Shown here: positions 15,686 through 23,929 of the stretch, piece after piece
How the letters are laid out: the number at the start of each line of letters is the position of its first letter
Position numbering within the stretch: the first letter of the stretch is position 1
Assembly: GCA_021838445.1 (NCBI GenBank)
Contig: JAKCDU010000038.1
Location: 1,436-35,911 of the forward strand
Length of the DNA stretch: 34,476 bases
Origin: Actinomycetes bacterium
GTDB taxonomy: Bacteria; Actinomycetota; Acidimicrobiia; Acidimicrobiales; Palsa-688
Direction: 5' to 3'
Notes under the pieces: generated by a model
What the model was told of the DNA's origin: nothing
The model's input: only the letters and a program-made list of their open reading frames with translations
Databases searched by the model: none
Position numbers and translations under genes: made by a program

Positions 15686-16617
15686 AGGACGGCCAGCGGG
15701 TTCACCGGGCACCCCGTGGCCCGGGGTAGGCGTAGCGGGGCCATGGTGAAGAGGAACTCCCACCGGCGAAGGTCGGCGCAGGTGTCGGCCAGCGTTTCGA
15801 GCGCCATGTTGTCGATGAGGCAAAGGCCGATGGCGGTGATGCCGATCTGGTGCACCGGGAAGGGCCACTGCTCGATGCCCAGACCGGGCATGGGGTCGCT
15901 GATCCCGTCGCTGCCGAGGACCGCGACCCGGTGCTCGTGCAACCAGGTCAGGCAATCGGGGTGCAGCCCGGAGAAACCGTCGAATGCTCTGCTCTCCCGA
16001 CGCCGGGGGACCCTGCCCCAGCGCACCAGCACGACGTCTCCCGGCTGGGGAACGACCCCTTGGTGGTCCAGGGTGGTTTCGAGATCGGCGCGGGTCACGA
16101 CCTCCCCGGAACCCAGGTAGCCGACCCCGAGAGTCCGCGGTACGTCGATCAGGACACCGCGCCCGACCACTCCTTCGGCCATGGTCATGACCGTGTTGGA
16201 CGTCGCCCCGTCGCTCCTGACCTCCGAGGCAGCCCTCCGGCCATACATGTAGCCGTCGACGAACATGTGCGACAGGGCGTCGACGTGGGTCGTGGTGAGG
16301 CCGTGCACGTCGAGTCCCACGTAGTCCCGGGCCGCCTCGTAGCCGGCGATGCCGTTGGCCGAGCGGGCGTCGCCCGCGGCCAGCATGTGGTGCTGCACCG
16401 GGAAGGGATTCTCCGGGGAGGGGTCGGAGCGAAGATCGTGGGCCAGGCTGACCGACAGGCCCTGGGTGACCGTCGCGGCGGCGCGTCGCGTCCCGTCAGG
16501 GGACAGGTGGTTGAGCGTGCCGCGCTGATCGTCGGGACCCCACCGGTCCCAGTTGCTCAGCTCCTGGAACATGGCGTCGAGCTCGGCCCGGCGAGGGACC
16601 TGGAAGCGGGTGCTCAT
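15682..16617 (-). CDS. Cyclase family protein (kynurenine formamidase-like metal hydrolase)
   Basis: The 311-residue product has the cyclase/KynB core HGLTTTHVDALSHMFVDG, which corresponds to the H-x-G-T-H-x-D-x-x-x-H metal-binding motif. A second block reads LGSDGISDPMPGLG. The family includes kynurenine formamidase and cyclic amide or isatin hydrolases, which open an amide or lactam. In this operon it could open a ring or remove an acyl group. The ATG start overlaps the stop of a 33-codon ORF as ATGA, and its stop overlaps the SnoaL fragment start, so both junctions are coupled. Confidence 0.85.
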   Translation of the reverse strand: MSTRFQVPRRAELDAMFQELSNWDRWGPDDQRGTLNHLSPDGTRRAAATVTQGLSVSLAHDLRSDPSPENPFPVQHHMLAAGDARSANGIAGYEAARDYVGLDVHGLTTTHVDALSHMFVDGYMYGRRAASEVRSDGATSNTVMTMAEGVVGRGVLIDVPRTLGVGYLGSGEVVTRADLETTLDHQGVVPQPGDVVLVRWGRVPRRRESRAFDGFSGLHPDCLTWLHEHRVAVLGSDGISDPMPGLGIEQWPFPVHQIGITAIGLCLIDNMALETLADTCADLRRWEFLFTMAPLRLPRATGCPVNPLAVL

Positions 16618-16715
16618 GCCGGGATCCGGTCGGCCGTCCTGCCGAGGACGATCGTCCGATCGACGATGACTCCTGGGCCCGGCGCGGGGTTGGTGCGGTT
16701 CGGCATGGATGCCAT
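16614..16715 (-). CDS. 33-residue small ORF coupled to cyclase gene
   Basis: An ATG at 16715 (alternative ATG at 16706) opens 33 codons that end in a TGA overlapping the cyclase start (ATGA). GAGGAG lies three bases before the first ATG and twelve before the second. The peptide begins MASMPNRTNPAPGPG and ends VLGRTADRIPA. I recognise no family. It begins 30 bases after the stop of the amidohydrolase gene and fills the gap, so it is either a small protein or a coupling device. Confidence 0.45.
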   Translation of the reverse strand: MASMPNRTNPAPGPGVIVDRTIVLGRTADRIPA

Positions 16716-16744
16716 CTTCTCCTCGGTGGGAAGTCGAAACGGGT

Positions 16745-18460
16745 TCAAGGCCCGGTCGTCGCTGATTCCTGTCGTCCGCCTCCGGTGAAACTGGCTGTAT
16801 CGGTGTCACGACCAGCACGCAGGATGGTGCCCGGCAGGTCACCGGTGAAGCGGCCGGCTCGGACGATGGGACGGCCGTTGACCACCACTGTGTCGATTCC
16901 GTCGGCGTCGGCGTAGAGGCGCATCCCCCCGGACGGTTGGTCGAAGCGTGGGGTGACCGGACGGCTGCCCACCGTGTCGGCATCGAAGATCACCAGGTCG
17001 GCGAAGTAACCTTCACGCAGGCGCCCCCGGGATCTGAGACCGTAGAGCCGGGCCGGAACGTCGGTCATCCGCCGCACCGCGTCCTCGATGTCGAAGATCC
17101 CTCTCTCCCGGGTCATCTCGCCGAGCACGACGGTCGGGTAGTTGGCGTGGCACATCAGGTCGCAGTGGGCTCCGGCATCCGATCCGCCGAGCACCACTCG
17201 ATCGTCTCGCCACACCCGGGAGCGGATCCCCCAACCCTCGGGTGATGCCGCCAGGTCCGGGGCGAGAGAGGGGAACCTGCCCGACACCGGCACCGCACCG
17301 GGCACCACCGCGTCGATCAGGGCCTCCTCGGGGCTCATTTGGCGCTCGGCGGCGAGGGAAGCGATGCTTCGCCCGGCCATGGGACCATCGCCCAGGACCA
17401 GGAGATCCCAGGACCGAATGGCTTCGGGCAGCGTGACCGCCGACGCGGCCAAACGCTGGCGCACCGTCGGGTCGGTCGCGGCCCGTCGTCGGTCCGCCTC
17501 GGGCAGAACCAGAACCTCGGCCCATGGTTGGAGCCCGAGGAGGACCTCCGACCTCATGGTCAGCAAATCGGGCAAAGCCAATGCCACTACATGGGCACCC
17601 CGGTCCCGGGCGTGGTCACATGAGCTGAGCTGCTGCTCGAACACCTGCGTGGGGGAGAGCGACCCGAGCAGGTTCCAGTTGAGCGAACGACCGGCGGCGA
17701 GTGACATGTCGGTCATCAGGCGGATTCGCTCATCGGGGATCTCGCCCATGGCCGGGATGAACTCGAGGGTGGTTCCCCCGAAGCGGCGCAGCGCCGAGGC
17801 CAGAGCGAGGAACTCCTCGCTTCGCGCCGACCGGGAGGGGACCGGTCGGTCGTCACCGTCGGTATGGGCCTCGCCGAGCGAAGACGAGAAGCCGAGTGCG
17901 CCCCCGGCGAGGGACTCCTCGAGGAGGTCCACCATGGCGTCTATGTGCTCGGGACCGGCGGCGTCGTGGCAGCCATCACCCATCACCACCCGCCGGATGG
18001 TGGAGTGGCCGGCCAGGAACCCGGCGTTGACCGCGCTGCAGCCGTCGAGCCGGTTGAGCCATTCGGCGAAGCTGGTCCAATCCCAAGGCGGTCCGTGACG
18101 CAGGGTCTCGAGGGACATCCCCTCGACCCGGGCCATCATCCTCATGACGTAGTCGACGTGGTCGGCTCGGAGCGGAGCGATGGAGAACCCGCAGTTGCCG
18201 CCCAACACGGTGGTGACCCCGTGCAGCGGCGACGGACTGGCGGAGGGATCCCAGAGCAGTTGGGCGTCGTAGTGGGTGTGGATGTCGATGAAACCCGGGC
18301 AGACGACCTTGCCGCGGGCGTCGATCACCGCGCTGGCCGACCCGTCGAAGCTGCCGATCGACACGATGCGCGTCCCGACCACCGCCACATCTGCGGCGCG
18401 CGCCGGGGCGCCGGTGCCGTCGATGACGGTCCCGCCCCGGATTACCAGGTCGGCCTTCAC
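16745..18460 (-). CDS. D-aminoacylase-like amidohydrolase (amidohydrolase 3)
   Basis: The 571-residue protein belongs to the N-acyl-D-amino-acid deacylase branch of the amidohydrolase superfamily. The N-terminal strands read DLVIRGGTVIDGTG. The metal motif lies in PGFIDIHTHYDAQLLWDP, LGGNCGFSIAPLR follows, and the catalytic Asp is in LGGSDAGAHCDLMC. The C-terminus has the usual ADLVIFD segment. Family members hydrolyse N-acyl or cyclic amide bonds. The GTG start overlaps the upstream stop by four bases (GTGA). It is paralogous to the gene at 19925-21616, but clearly diverged from it. Confidence 0.88.
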   Translation of the reverse strand: MKADLVIRGGTVIDGTGAPARAADVAVVGTRIVSIGSFDGSASAVIDARGKVVCPGFIDIHTHYDAQLLWDPSASPSPLHGVTTVLGGNCGFSIAPLRADHVDYVMRMMARVEGMSLETLRHGPPWDWTSFAEWLNRLDGCSAVNAGFLAGHSTIRRVVMGDGCHDAAGPEHIDAMVDLLEESLAGGALGFSSSLGEAHTDGDDRPVPSRSARSEEFLALASALRRFGGTTLEFIPAMGEIPDERIRLMTDMSLAAGRSLNWNLLGSLSPTQVFEQQLSSCDHARDRGAHVVALALPDLLTMRSEVLLGLQPWAEVLVLPEADRRRAATDPTVRQRLAASAVTLPEAIRSWDLLVLGDGPMAGRSIASLAAERQMSPEEALIDAVVPGAVPVSGRFPSLAPDLAASPEGWGIRSRVWRDDRVVLGGSDAGAHCDLMCHANYPTVVLGEMTRERGIFDIEDAVRRMTDVPARLYGLRSRGRLREGYFADLVIFDADTVGSRPVTPRFDQPSGGMRLYADADGIDTVVVNGRPIVRAGRFTGDLPGTILRAGRDTDTASFTGGGRQESATTGP

Positions 18461-19884
18461 CTGCGGGCCAACAGGGTGGCGACTTCGGCTTCGACGGCGG
18501 TGCCCTCGAAGAAGCGGGGGTTGGCGCGGGTGTGGAACAGGGCCGGGTTGGTGAATACGAAGTCGCGGTAGTCGTCCTCGCCGAAGCGGCCGCTTTCGAC
18601 CATCTCCCAGGACTCTTCGAGCACCTCGTTCATGTCAGGTACATCCCAGTGCGACACGTCGGAGCCGAACAGGGCCTGCAGCCGGGTCCCGAACGGATTG
18701 ATTCTGGTGTCGAAGGCGGTGGCGGTCACCGGGTCGTCGGCCTCGCAGCCGAAGAAGAAGGGCCGGGCGAACAGTTCGACGAAGTCCTCGGGCCGCTCCG
18801 CTCCCGATGCCGCGAACTCATCGATTAGGGCCAGATCACTGGACCGCCACTGCCGCGGCCCGGGCGCGTCGGATGGCCACGCCGGGGCGTACTTCTCGAA
18901 CAGGCGCCGCACCTCCCCCCAGTCGAGAGCAGCCGGGTCGGTGGCGGCCATGGCCGCCCCGTTGCGCTTGTCCCAGTGCCCGATGAGATCGGCGAACAGG
19001 GACGCCGCCCATCCGACGCCCCCTTCTAGGAAACAGAATCCGAGATCGGGGAATCTTCTGGTGACCCCCCCGAGCACCAGGGACTTGGCCGTGGTGTGGT
19101 GGGCCTCGCCGAGCATGCCGATGTGGTTGTACACGTAGCTGGATATCGAGCGCCGATGGGGCCAGCCCATGGACGACGAATGGAAAGAAGGCGACAGCCC
19201 GAGCTCGAGGCAGGTCTGCCACACGGGGTCGTAGTCGTACTCGCTGTCGATGCCGAACGCATCGACCCAGAGCGCCCAGGGAGCGGCCTCGGGCCAGCGC
19301 TCCGCGACGGCACGTACCGGGCGCTGCACCCAACCGGGCATGACCACCGCCTTGAACCCCAGCCCGTGGGCGTGGTGCAGTTCGGCCACCGCCTCCGCCG
19401 GGTTGTGCATGGGTATGGCGGCCACGCTCACGAGCCGATCGGAGTACTCGGCGAACACCTCGCCGTTGAAGCGGTTGAGAGCCCGGCAGGCGCCCTGACG
19501 CAGGTCCGGGTCGTCGAGGGTCACGAACAGCAGTCCGAAGCTCGGGTAGACGACGCTGAGGTCGATACCGAGGTGCTCCAGGCGCTCGTACAGCAGGCCC
19601 GGCAGCTTCGAGGTCGCCTCGTCGAGGGCCGACGCGAATACCCCCGACCAGGCGCCGCGGCAGACGCGGCTGCGGGCCCGCTCGTCGACGTCGAGGGCGT
19701 GCCAGTCGGCGGGTGGGCCCATGTGCCCCGATTCGATGCGGGCGAACTCGGGGTGGGCCATGTCCACCCCTTCGTCGCGCAGGTAGGGAGCGAGGGCCGG
19801 CACGAACTCCACGGTGTGGCCGTCGCCGTCGATCACCGGGTGGGGTAGCGCAGCCCGGATGTCGGCCGCAGTCCTCGCGCTCAC
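18457..19884 (-). CDS. Amidohydrolase-2 family metal-dependent hydrolase/decarboxylase
   Basis: The protein is of the ACMSD-like amidohydrolase-2 family. It begins PVIDGDGHTVEF, with the D-G-H metal residues around Asp21 and His23. It continues with FPDLGFCFLEGGVGWAASLF, and the late metal Asp is in LFGSDVSHWDVPDM. Members hydrolyse or decarboxylate carboxylated rings and muconate-type acids. I chose the GTG at 19884 because GGAGGGGGAAGG lies directly before it; an ATG at 19923 would add 13 residues and start inside the operator. It is the first gene of the reverse-strand operon and is divergent from the second D-aminoacylase-like gene. Confidence 0.86.
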   Translation of the reverse strand: MSARTAADIRAALPHPVIDGDGHTVEFVPALAPYLRDEGVDMAHPEFARIESGHMGPPADWHALDVDERARSRVCRGAWSGVFASALDEATSKLPGLLYERLEHLGIDLSVVYPSFGLLFVTLDDPDLRQGACRALNRFNGEVFAEYSDRLVSVAAIPMHNPAEAVAELHHAHGLGFKAVVMPGWVQRPVRAVAERWPEAAPWALWVDAFGIDSEYDYDPVWQTCLELGLSPSFHSSSMGWPHRRSISSYVYNHIGMLGEAHHTTAKSLVLGGVTRRFPDLGFCFLEGGVGWAASLFADLIGHWDKRNGAAMAATDPAALDWGEVRRLFEKYAPAWPSDAPGPRQWRSSDLALIDEFAASGAERPEDFVELFARPFFFGCEADDPVTATAFDTRINPFGTRLQALFGSDVSHWDVPDMNEVLEESWEMVESGRFGEDDYRDFVFTNPALFHTRANPRFFEGTAVEAEVATLLARR

Positions 19885-19909
19885 CCTTCCCCCTCCCACT
19901 CCAAAGAAG

Positions 19910-19925
19910 TAATGTGCGCACATTA
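19910..19925. promoter_or_regulatory. Perfect 16-bp palindrome over divergent promoters
   Basis: TAATGTGCGCACATTA is its own reverse complement. Its outer parts read TAATGT on both strands, which matches the TANNNT -10 element. The forward copy (19910-19915) is 9 bases before the ATG at 19925. The reverse copy (19920-19925) would drive the operon that starts at 19884. A dimeric regulator bound here would cover both -10 elements. The TetR gene at 21659-22306 is the nearest candidate; this pairing is inferred. Confidence 0.7.
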
Positions 19926-21616
19926 TGTCCTATGACCTCGTCATCCGCAACGGAACAGTGGTCGACGGGTCTGGCTTCGGTGCTTACCGTGCCGATGTCG
20001 GAGTGGTGGGCGACACCATCGCCTTCGTCGGGCGTATCCGGGAGCGGGGGGCCGAGGAGATCGATGCCGAGGGCCACGTGGTCTGCCCCGGTTTCATCGA
20101 CGGCCACACCCACATGGATGCTCAGGTGTTCTGGGATCCCGCCGGAACCAACTCCTGCTGGCACGGTGTGACCACCGCGGTCATGGGCAACTGCGGCTTC
20201 ACTCTGGCCCCGGTGCGAGCCGACCAACGGGAGCTGGTGGTGCGCAACCTGGAGAGAGCCGAGGACATCGATCCCGGGGCGCTGGCCGAGGGCATCGACT
20301 GGTCGTTCGAGACCTTCCCGGAGTATCTCGACGCCGTCGACGACCTCCCCAAGGCCATCAATTTCGGGGCCAACATCGGCCATTCGGCGCTGCGCACCTG
20401 GGCCATGGGGGAGCGTGCGTTCGAGCAGGAGGCCACCGCCGCGGACCTGGCCCTCATGAGCGGGCAGTTGAGCGACGCCATGGCGGCCGGAGCCATCGGC
20501 TTCTCCACATCGCGAAGCGAGCACCACCGGACATCCGACGACCGGCCCGTGGCGTCGCGCCTCGCCGCGTGGTCGGAGATCGAGGCCCTGGTCTCGGTGA
20601 TGGGCCAGGCGGGCCGGGGCATCTTCGAAGTCGTGGACGGGGCCATGCTCGCCACCGACCCCGTTGCCCGCGCCGCCGGCCTCGACCGACTGCAGGATCT
20701 CGCGGTCACCACAGGTGTGCCGATCACGTTCGGGATGGTCGCCACCAAAGAGGCGGGGGGGCTGCTCGACTTCATGGACCGGGCCGCGGCCGCCGGCGGA
20801 CGCTTCATCGCCCAGACCCACTGCCGGGGCATCTCGGTGCTCCTTTCGTTCAAGTCCCGGCTGCCCTTCGACCTGATTCCGCAGTGGAGCGAGTTCAGGT
20901 CACGTCCCCTGGATGCCCAGCTCGCCGGTCTGCGCCAGCCGGAGACCCGGGCCGACCTGGTGGAGGCGGCACGCGATTTCGACTACGGCCCCTTCCGGCA
21001 GGTCGGAGCGCAGGCCCGACCCCCCGATTTCGAGGGGATCAAGGTCTACCGGAGCGGTCTTCCGCCCAACCCGTCGGTCGCCGAGGTGGCCCGGGAACGG
21101 GGCGTCCACCCGGTGGAGGCCATGGTGGATCTGGCGGTCGAGTCCGGCCTGGAGCAGCTCTTCATACAGCCCAGTCTCTATCCCCAGGACGAGGCGACGC
21201 TCCTGCGGGCCCTCCGCCATCCCCGGGCGGTCATGACCTTCTCGGACTCGGGGGCCCACCTGAGTCAGATCGCCGACTCGTCGATCCATACCCACCTGCT
21301 CGGCTACTGGGTGCGCCAACGCCAGGAGCTCCCGATCGAGCAGGCCGTGTCCATGATCACGCTGGCGCCGTCGTTGGCGTGGGGCCTGTCGGATCGGGGG
21401 CTGGTGCGGCGCGGCATGAAAGCCGACCTGAACGTGTTCGACGCGTCCCGGGTCGCGCCCGCCGTTCCCCGCCTGGTCGATGACCTGCCGGCGGGCGGCC
21501 GCCGCCTGGAGCAGCGTTCCGAGGGCTTCCTCGCCACCGTGGTCAACGGGCGGGTCACCATCGCCGGGGGCCAGCCCACGGGGGCCCGGCCGGGCCGGCT
21601 CCTGAGGGGGAGCTGA
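19925..21616 (+). CDS. D-aminoacylase-like amidohydrolase (amidohydrolase 3)
   Basis: The 563-residue protein is a second member of the N-acyl-D-amino-acid deacylase-like family. DLVIRNGTVVDGSG starts it. The metal motif is in FIDGHTHMDAQVFWDP, MGNCGFTLAPVR follows, and TFSDSGAHLSQI holds the catalytic Asp. The ATG overlaps the last base of the 16-bp palindrome, with a -10 element nine bases upstream, so it is leaderless. It is transcribed away from the related operon, probably under the same regulator. It ends convergently against the TetR gene. The substrate is unknown. Confidence 0.88.
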   Translation: MSYDLVIRNGTVVDGSGFGAYRADVGVVGDTIAFVGRIRERGAEEIDAEGHVVCPGFIDGHTHMDAQVFWDPAGTNSCWHGVTTAVMGNCGFTLAPVRADQRELVVRNLERAEDIDPGALAEGIDWSFETFPEYLDAVDDLPKAINFGANIGHSALRTWAMGERAFEQEATAADLALMSGQLSDAMAAGAIGFSTSRSEHHRTSDDRPVASRLAAWSEIEALVSVMGQAGRGIFEVVDGAMLATDPVARAAGLDRLQDLAVTTGVPITFGMVATKEAGGLLDFMDRAAAAGGRFIAQTHCRGISVLLSFKSRLPFDLIPQWSEFRSRPLDAQLAGLRQPETRADLVEAARDFDYGPFRQVGAQARPPDFEGIKVYRSGLPPNPSVAEVARERGVHPVEAMVDLAVESGLEQLFIQPSLYPQDEATLLRALRHPRAVMTFSDSGAHLSQIADSSIHTHLLGYWVRQRQELPIEQAVSMITLAPSLAWGLSDRGLVRRGMKADLNVFDASRVAPAVPRLVDDLPAGGRRLEQRSEGFLATVVNGRVTIAGGQPTGARPGRLLRGS

Positions 21617-21658
21617 CCCGACGCGAGAGGCCGCGCCCGTGGGCGGCGGACGGCTGGG

Positions 21659-22306
21659 CTACGGGCTAGGGAGGGGTGCCGAGCGGCGGGGCGGAGCGGT
21701 CATGGCGGCCAGGACCATCTGCTCGAGATTCTCCACGAAGGCGTCATCGCCGAGGGGCAGGTGGTCGCCGCGGGCCCGCGCCCGGGCCCGGTCGGCGGCC
21801 GCCCGCCCGACGAAGTTGACGCAGATCCGCTGACGCTCCTCCCAGAGCTCTCCCGGTACCTCCGGGCAGCGCCGGCGAAAGAGGTCCCAGGCCGCCGGGC
21901 CCGCGGTCCGATCCATCAGCTCCCGGATCTCGGGTGTGGTCCGCTCGAGGGCCCCGGTCAGCTCCGAGCCGATCTGCAGATAGGCCCGCTGCCGCCACCC
22001 CATCCTGGCCAACTCGGTGACGGGCTGGACGATGGCGGCCACGACCGCCATGCGATCGTCGGGGGGCGACCGACGGGCCCGGTCCAAAAGCTCCTGGCGG
22101 AGACGGGCCAGGTCAGGGACGTGACGGGCCAGCACGGCCAGCAGGACATCGCTGCGGGACCCGAAGTGGTAGTGCACCGCCGAGGCGTTGCGCTGTCCCG
22201 AGCGGCGGACGATCTCGGCGATCGACACGTTGTCCACGCCGTGCTCGGCGAAGAGCTGGGCTGCCGCGTCGAGCAGCTTCTCGCGGGTGGTCTCACCGTG
22301 GGCCAT
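21659..22306 (-). CDS. TetR family transcriptional regulator
   Basis: The 215-residue protein has an N-terminal TetR helix-turn-helix: TREKLLDAAAQLFAEHG (about 7-23), then VSIAEIVRRSG and HYHFGSRSDVLLAVL. The C-terminal ligand domain is helical and ends in a Pro-rich tail. I chose the ATG at 22306 because the HTH starts right after it; the frame is open to 22351. A weak TATCTC lies a few bases upstream. It is flanked by the amidohydrolase and epoxide hydrolase genes and probably controls one or both. The 16-bp palindrome at 19910 is a candidate target. Confidence 0.9.
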   Translation of the reverse strand: MAHGETTREKLLDAAAQLFAEHGVDNVSIAEIVRRSGQRNASAVHYHFGSRSDVLLAVLARHVPDLARLRQELLDRARRSPPDDRMAVVAAIVQPVTELARMGWRQRAYLQIGSELTGALERTTPEIRELMDRTAGPAAWDLFRRRCPEVPGELWEERQRICVNFVGRAAADRARARARGDHLPLGDDAFVENLEQMVLAAMTAPPRRSAPLPSP

Positions 22307-22453
22307 GAACGGAGATACATGCTGCCCGCTGGGCGGGACCGACGTGGCCACCGCCCTCCAACGGCTCCGGCCGAGTGGTCGTCGCCCACCTCGAGCCGGG
22401 CCGGCGGAGCTCGAGGGGGTGGTTGCTCACGGCGAGCCGGGCCGGCCCTGGTC

Positions 22454-22459
22454 TAACCT
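22454..22459 (+). promoter_or_regulatory. -10 element (TAACCT) of micro-ORF/epoxide hydrolase gene
   Basis: TAACCT lies eight bases before the ATG of an 11-codon ORF at 22468, and 40 bases before the enzyme start. The spacing points to a leaderless transcript that begins at the micro-ORF. Confidence 0.5.
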
Positions 22460-22467
22460 CGGCGGCG

Positions 22468-22503
22468 ATGGTCGCCTACCCGGAGCCCTTTCTCCCGCGA
22501 TGA
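22468..22503 (+). CDS. Leaderless 11-residue micro-ORF coupled to hydrolase gene
   Basis: The ATG at 22468 opens MVAYPEPFLPR. Its stop TGA (22501-22503) overlaps the ATG of the alpha/beta hydrolase as ATGA. The TAACCT element is eight bases before it. The design is the same as at 11334-11360: a leaderless micro-ORF that can hand ribosomes to a start lacking a strong ribosome-binding site. Confidence 0.45.
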   Translation: MVAYPEPFLPR

Positions 22504-23468
22504 AGCAGCGCATAGTCGAGGCCCGCCACGCCCGTATCGAGCTGGTCGAGGAGGGGGAAGGACCGGTGGTCCTGCTGGTCCACGGTTTCCCCGAGTCGTG
22601 GTATTCCTGGCGCCACCAGCTACCGGCTCTCGCCGCCGCCGGGTACCGGGCGGTGGCCATCCACGTGCGCGGCTACGGACGTTCGTCGGCGCCGCTGGAG
22701 GTCGAGGCCTACTCGATGCTCCAACACGTGAGCGACAACCTGGGGGTGCTCGAGGCGCTCGGGATCGAGCGCTGCGCCGTGATCGGCCACGACTGGGGGT
22801 CCCCCATAGCGGCCAACTCGGCGTTGCTCCGGCCCGATGTGTTCGCCGCGGTCGCCCTGCTCAGCGTCCCCTACAACCCTCCTGGTGGCAGGAGGCCCTT
22901 GGACGCGTTCAAGCAGATGGGCGACGCCTTCGGCGAGGAGTTCTACATCCACTACTTCCAGGAGCCGGGCCGGGCCGAGGCCGAGATCGAACTGGACGTG
23001 AGGTCATGGTTGCGGGGCTTCTACATCGCCGCCTCGGGTGACGGCGCACCCGCCCCCGACGGCAAGACCGTCGCCTTCGTGCGACCCGGTGGGCTGCTTC
23101 GCGAGCGTTTCCCGGTGGAGGCCGAGCTCCCCGCCTGGCTGTCCGAGGAGGACCTCGAGTTCTACACCAGCTTGTTCGAGCACACCGGATTTCGTGGACC
23201 GCTCAACCGTTACCGCAACGTCGACCGTGACTGGCTCGACCTGCAGCCATGGCGGAACCGTCCCATCACCGTGCCGGCCCTCTTCATCGGGGGTGAAAAG
23301 GACGGGCCCACCATGTGGGGAGCACGCGCCGTAGCCCGCCACGCATCGACGCTCGCCGACCTTCGGGGCAACCACATCCTGCCCGGATGCGGACACTGGG
23401 TGCAGCAGGAGCGGGCCGAGGACGTGAACGAACTCCTGCTCGGCTTCCTCCGGTCGGTCGACTGGTAG
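22500..23468 (+). CDS. Alpha/beta hydrolase, epoxide hydrolase-like
   Basis: The 322-residue protein has the epoxide hydrolase pattern. HGFPESWYSWRHQ (28-40) contributes the oxyanion hole, GHDWGS (96-101) carries the nucleophile Asp98, and GCGHWVQQE carries the catalytic His299. A cap region lies between about 140 and 260. The expected reaction is hydrolysis of an epoxide to a diol through an ester on Asp98; haloalkane dehalogenases and fluoroacetate dehalogenases share the fold and cannot be excluded. I chose the ATG at 22500, which is coupled to the micro-ORF. The gene faces away from the TetR gene. Confidence 0.87.
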   Translation: MKQRIVEARHARIELVEEGEGPVVLLVHGFPESWYSWRHQLPALAAAGYRAVAIHVRGYGRSSAPLEVEAYSMLQHVSDNLGVLEALGIERCAVIGHDWGSPIAANSALLRPDVFAAVALLSVPYNPPGGRRPLDAFKQMGDAFGEEFYIHYFQEPGRAEAEIELDVRSWLRGFYIAASGDGAPAPDGKTVAFVRPGGLLRERFPVEAELPAWLSEEDLEFYTSLFEHTGFRGPLNRYRNVDRDWLDLQPWRNRPITVPALFIGGEKDGPTMWGARAVARHASTLADLRGNHILPGCGHWVQQERAEDVNELLLGFLRSVDW

Positions 23469-23656
23469 GAAGGCCGGTGGCTGACGCCGTGTAGGCGTGC
23501 CCCCCGGTCTTGCCGGGCGGGGTTGACCCCAGGCCGGGCCGGACGGGTTGGCCGTCGGGTCGGCATGCAGAAGGTCTGGGGTGCCGGGTCCGCCGGCGGA
23601 CGGTTGGGGTAACCGGTAGGTCTGTCGCGGCCGGGCGGCTCAGTGGTAGGGCCCAA

Positions 23657-23739
23657 CTGTGAACCGAAGTTGGTTCCCGTGAACCGAAACTGCCCTATCA
23701 CGTCACTTTCGGTGCACAGATTTGACTTTTGGTTCACAG
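23657..23739. repeat. Four-copy GTGAACCGAA array, two direct and two inverted, 20-bp phased
   Basis: CTGTGAACCGAAG starts at 23657 and CCGTGAACCGAAA at 23677, exactly 20 bp apart. On the other strand CTGTGCACCGAAAG spans 23706-23719 and CTGTGAACCAAAAG spans 23726-23739, again 20 bp apart. The two pairs face each other across a 16-base centre. An extra reverse half-site (TTGGTTC) lies at 23670-23676. The phasing on one helix face suggests cooperative protein binding about 190-270 bp before the ligase start. Confidence 0.7.
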
Positions 23740-23800
23740 ATAGCGACCCCGCCCGACGCCCGCCCCCCGTCCGCCGCCCCCCGCCCGACGCCCGACGCCC

Positions 23801-23866
23801 GCCGCCTGTGTCGGACCGCCGAACGCCGTCCGCCGCTTCGCCGCCGCCGCCTGTGTCGGACCGCCG
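23801..23866 (+). repeat. 21-bp direct repeat, 45 bp apart
   Basis: GCCGCCTGTGTCGGACCGCC plus one G occurs at 23801-23821 and 23846-23866. The surrounding sequence is a low-complexity mix of CGCC, GACG and CCCG units, so slippage is a likely origin. Confidence 0.6.
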
Positions 23867-23914
23867 GATGGGACGGGGGTGCCGATATGGCCGCAAGGAT
23901 GGCGCGCCCCGGTC

Positions 23915-23920
23915 TACATT
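23915..23920 (+). promoter_or_regulatory. -10 element (TACATT) of acyl-CoA ligase operon
   Basis: TACATT is nine bases before the GTG at 23930. It is consistent with a leaderless or nearly leaderless start for the three-gene operon. Confidence 0.5.
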
Positions 23921-23929
23921 CGCCGGGTC

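Larger units (their letters stand above)
23469..23929. other. 461-bp regulatory spacer with repeats
   Basis: No gene is supported here. The first 180 bases are GC-rich without clear structure. The stretch 23657-23740 is markedly richer in A and T and holds the four-copy GTGAACCGAA array. 23741-23880 is low-complexity C-rich sequence with a 21-bp direct repeat. The ligase promoter closes the spacer. Confidence 0.5.

Noticed and set aside
18836-20821. 661-codon reverse ORF spanning two amidohydrolase genes
   Set aside because: It crosses the divergent promoter region and overlaps two genes with intact catalytic motifs. Its composition is that of a shadow frame.
22188-22499. N-terminal extension of the epoxide hydrolase-like gene
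   Set aside because: The frame is open, but the extension overlaps the TetR gene and lacks similarity to the family. The ATG at 22500 fits the fold and the micro-ORF junction.
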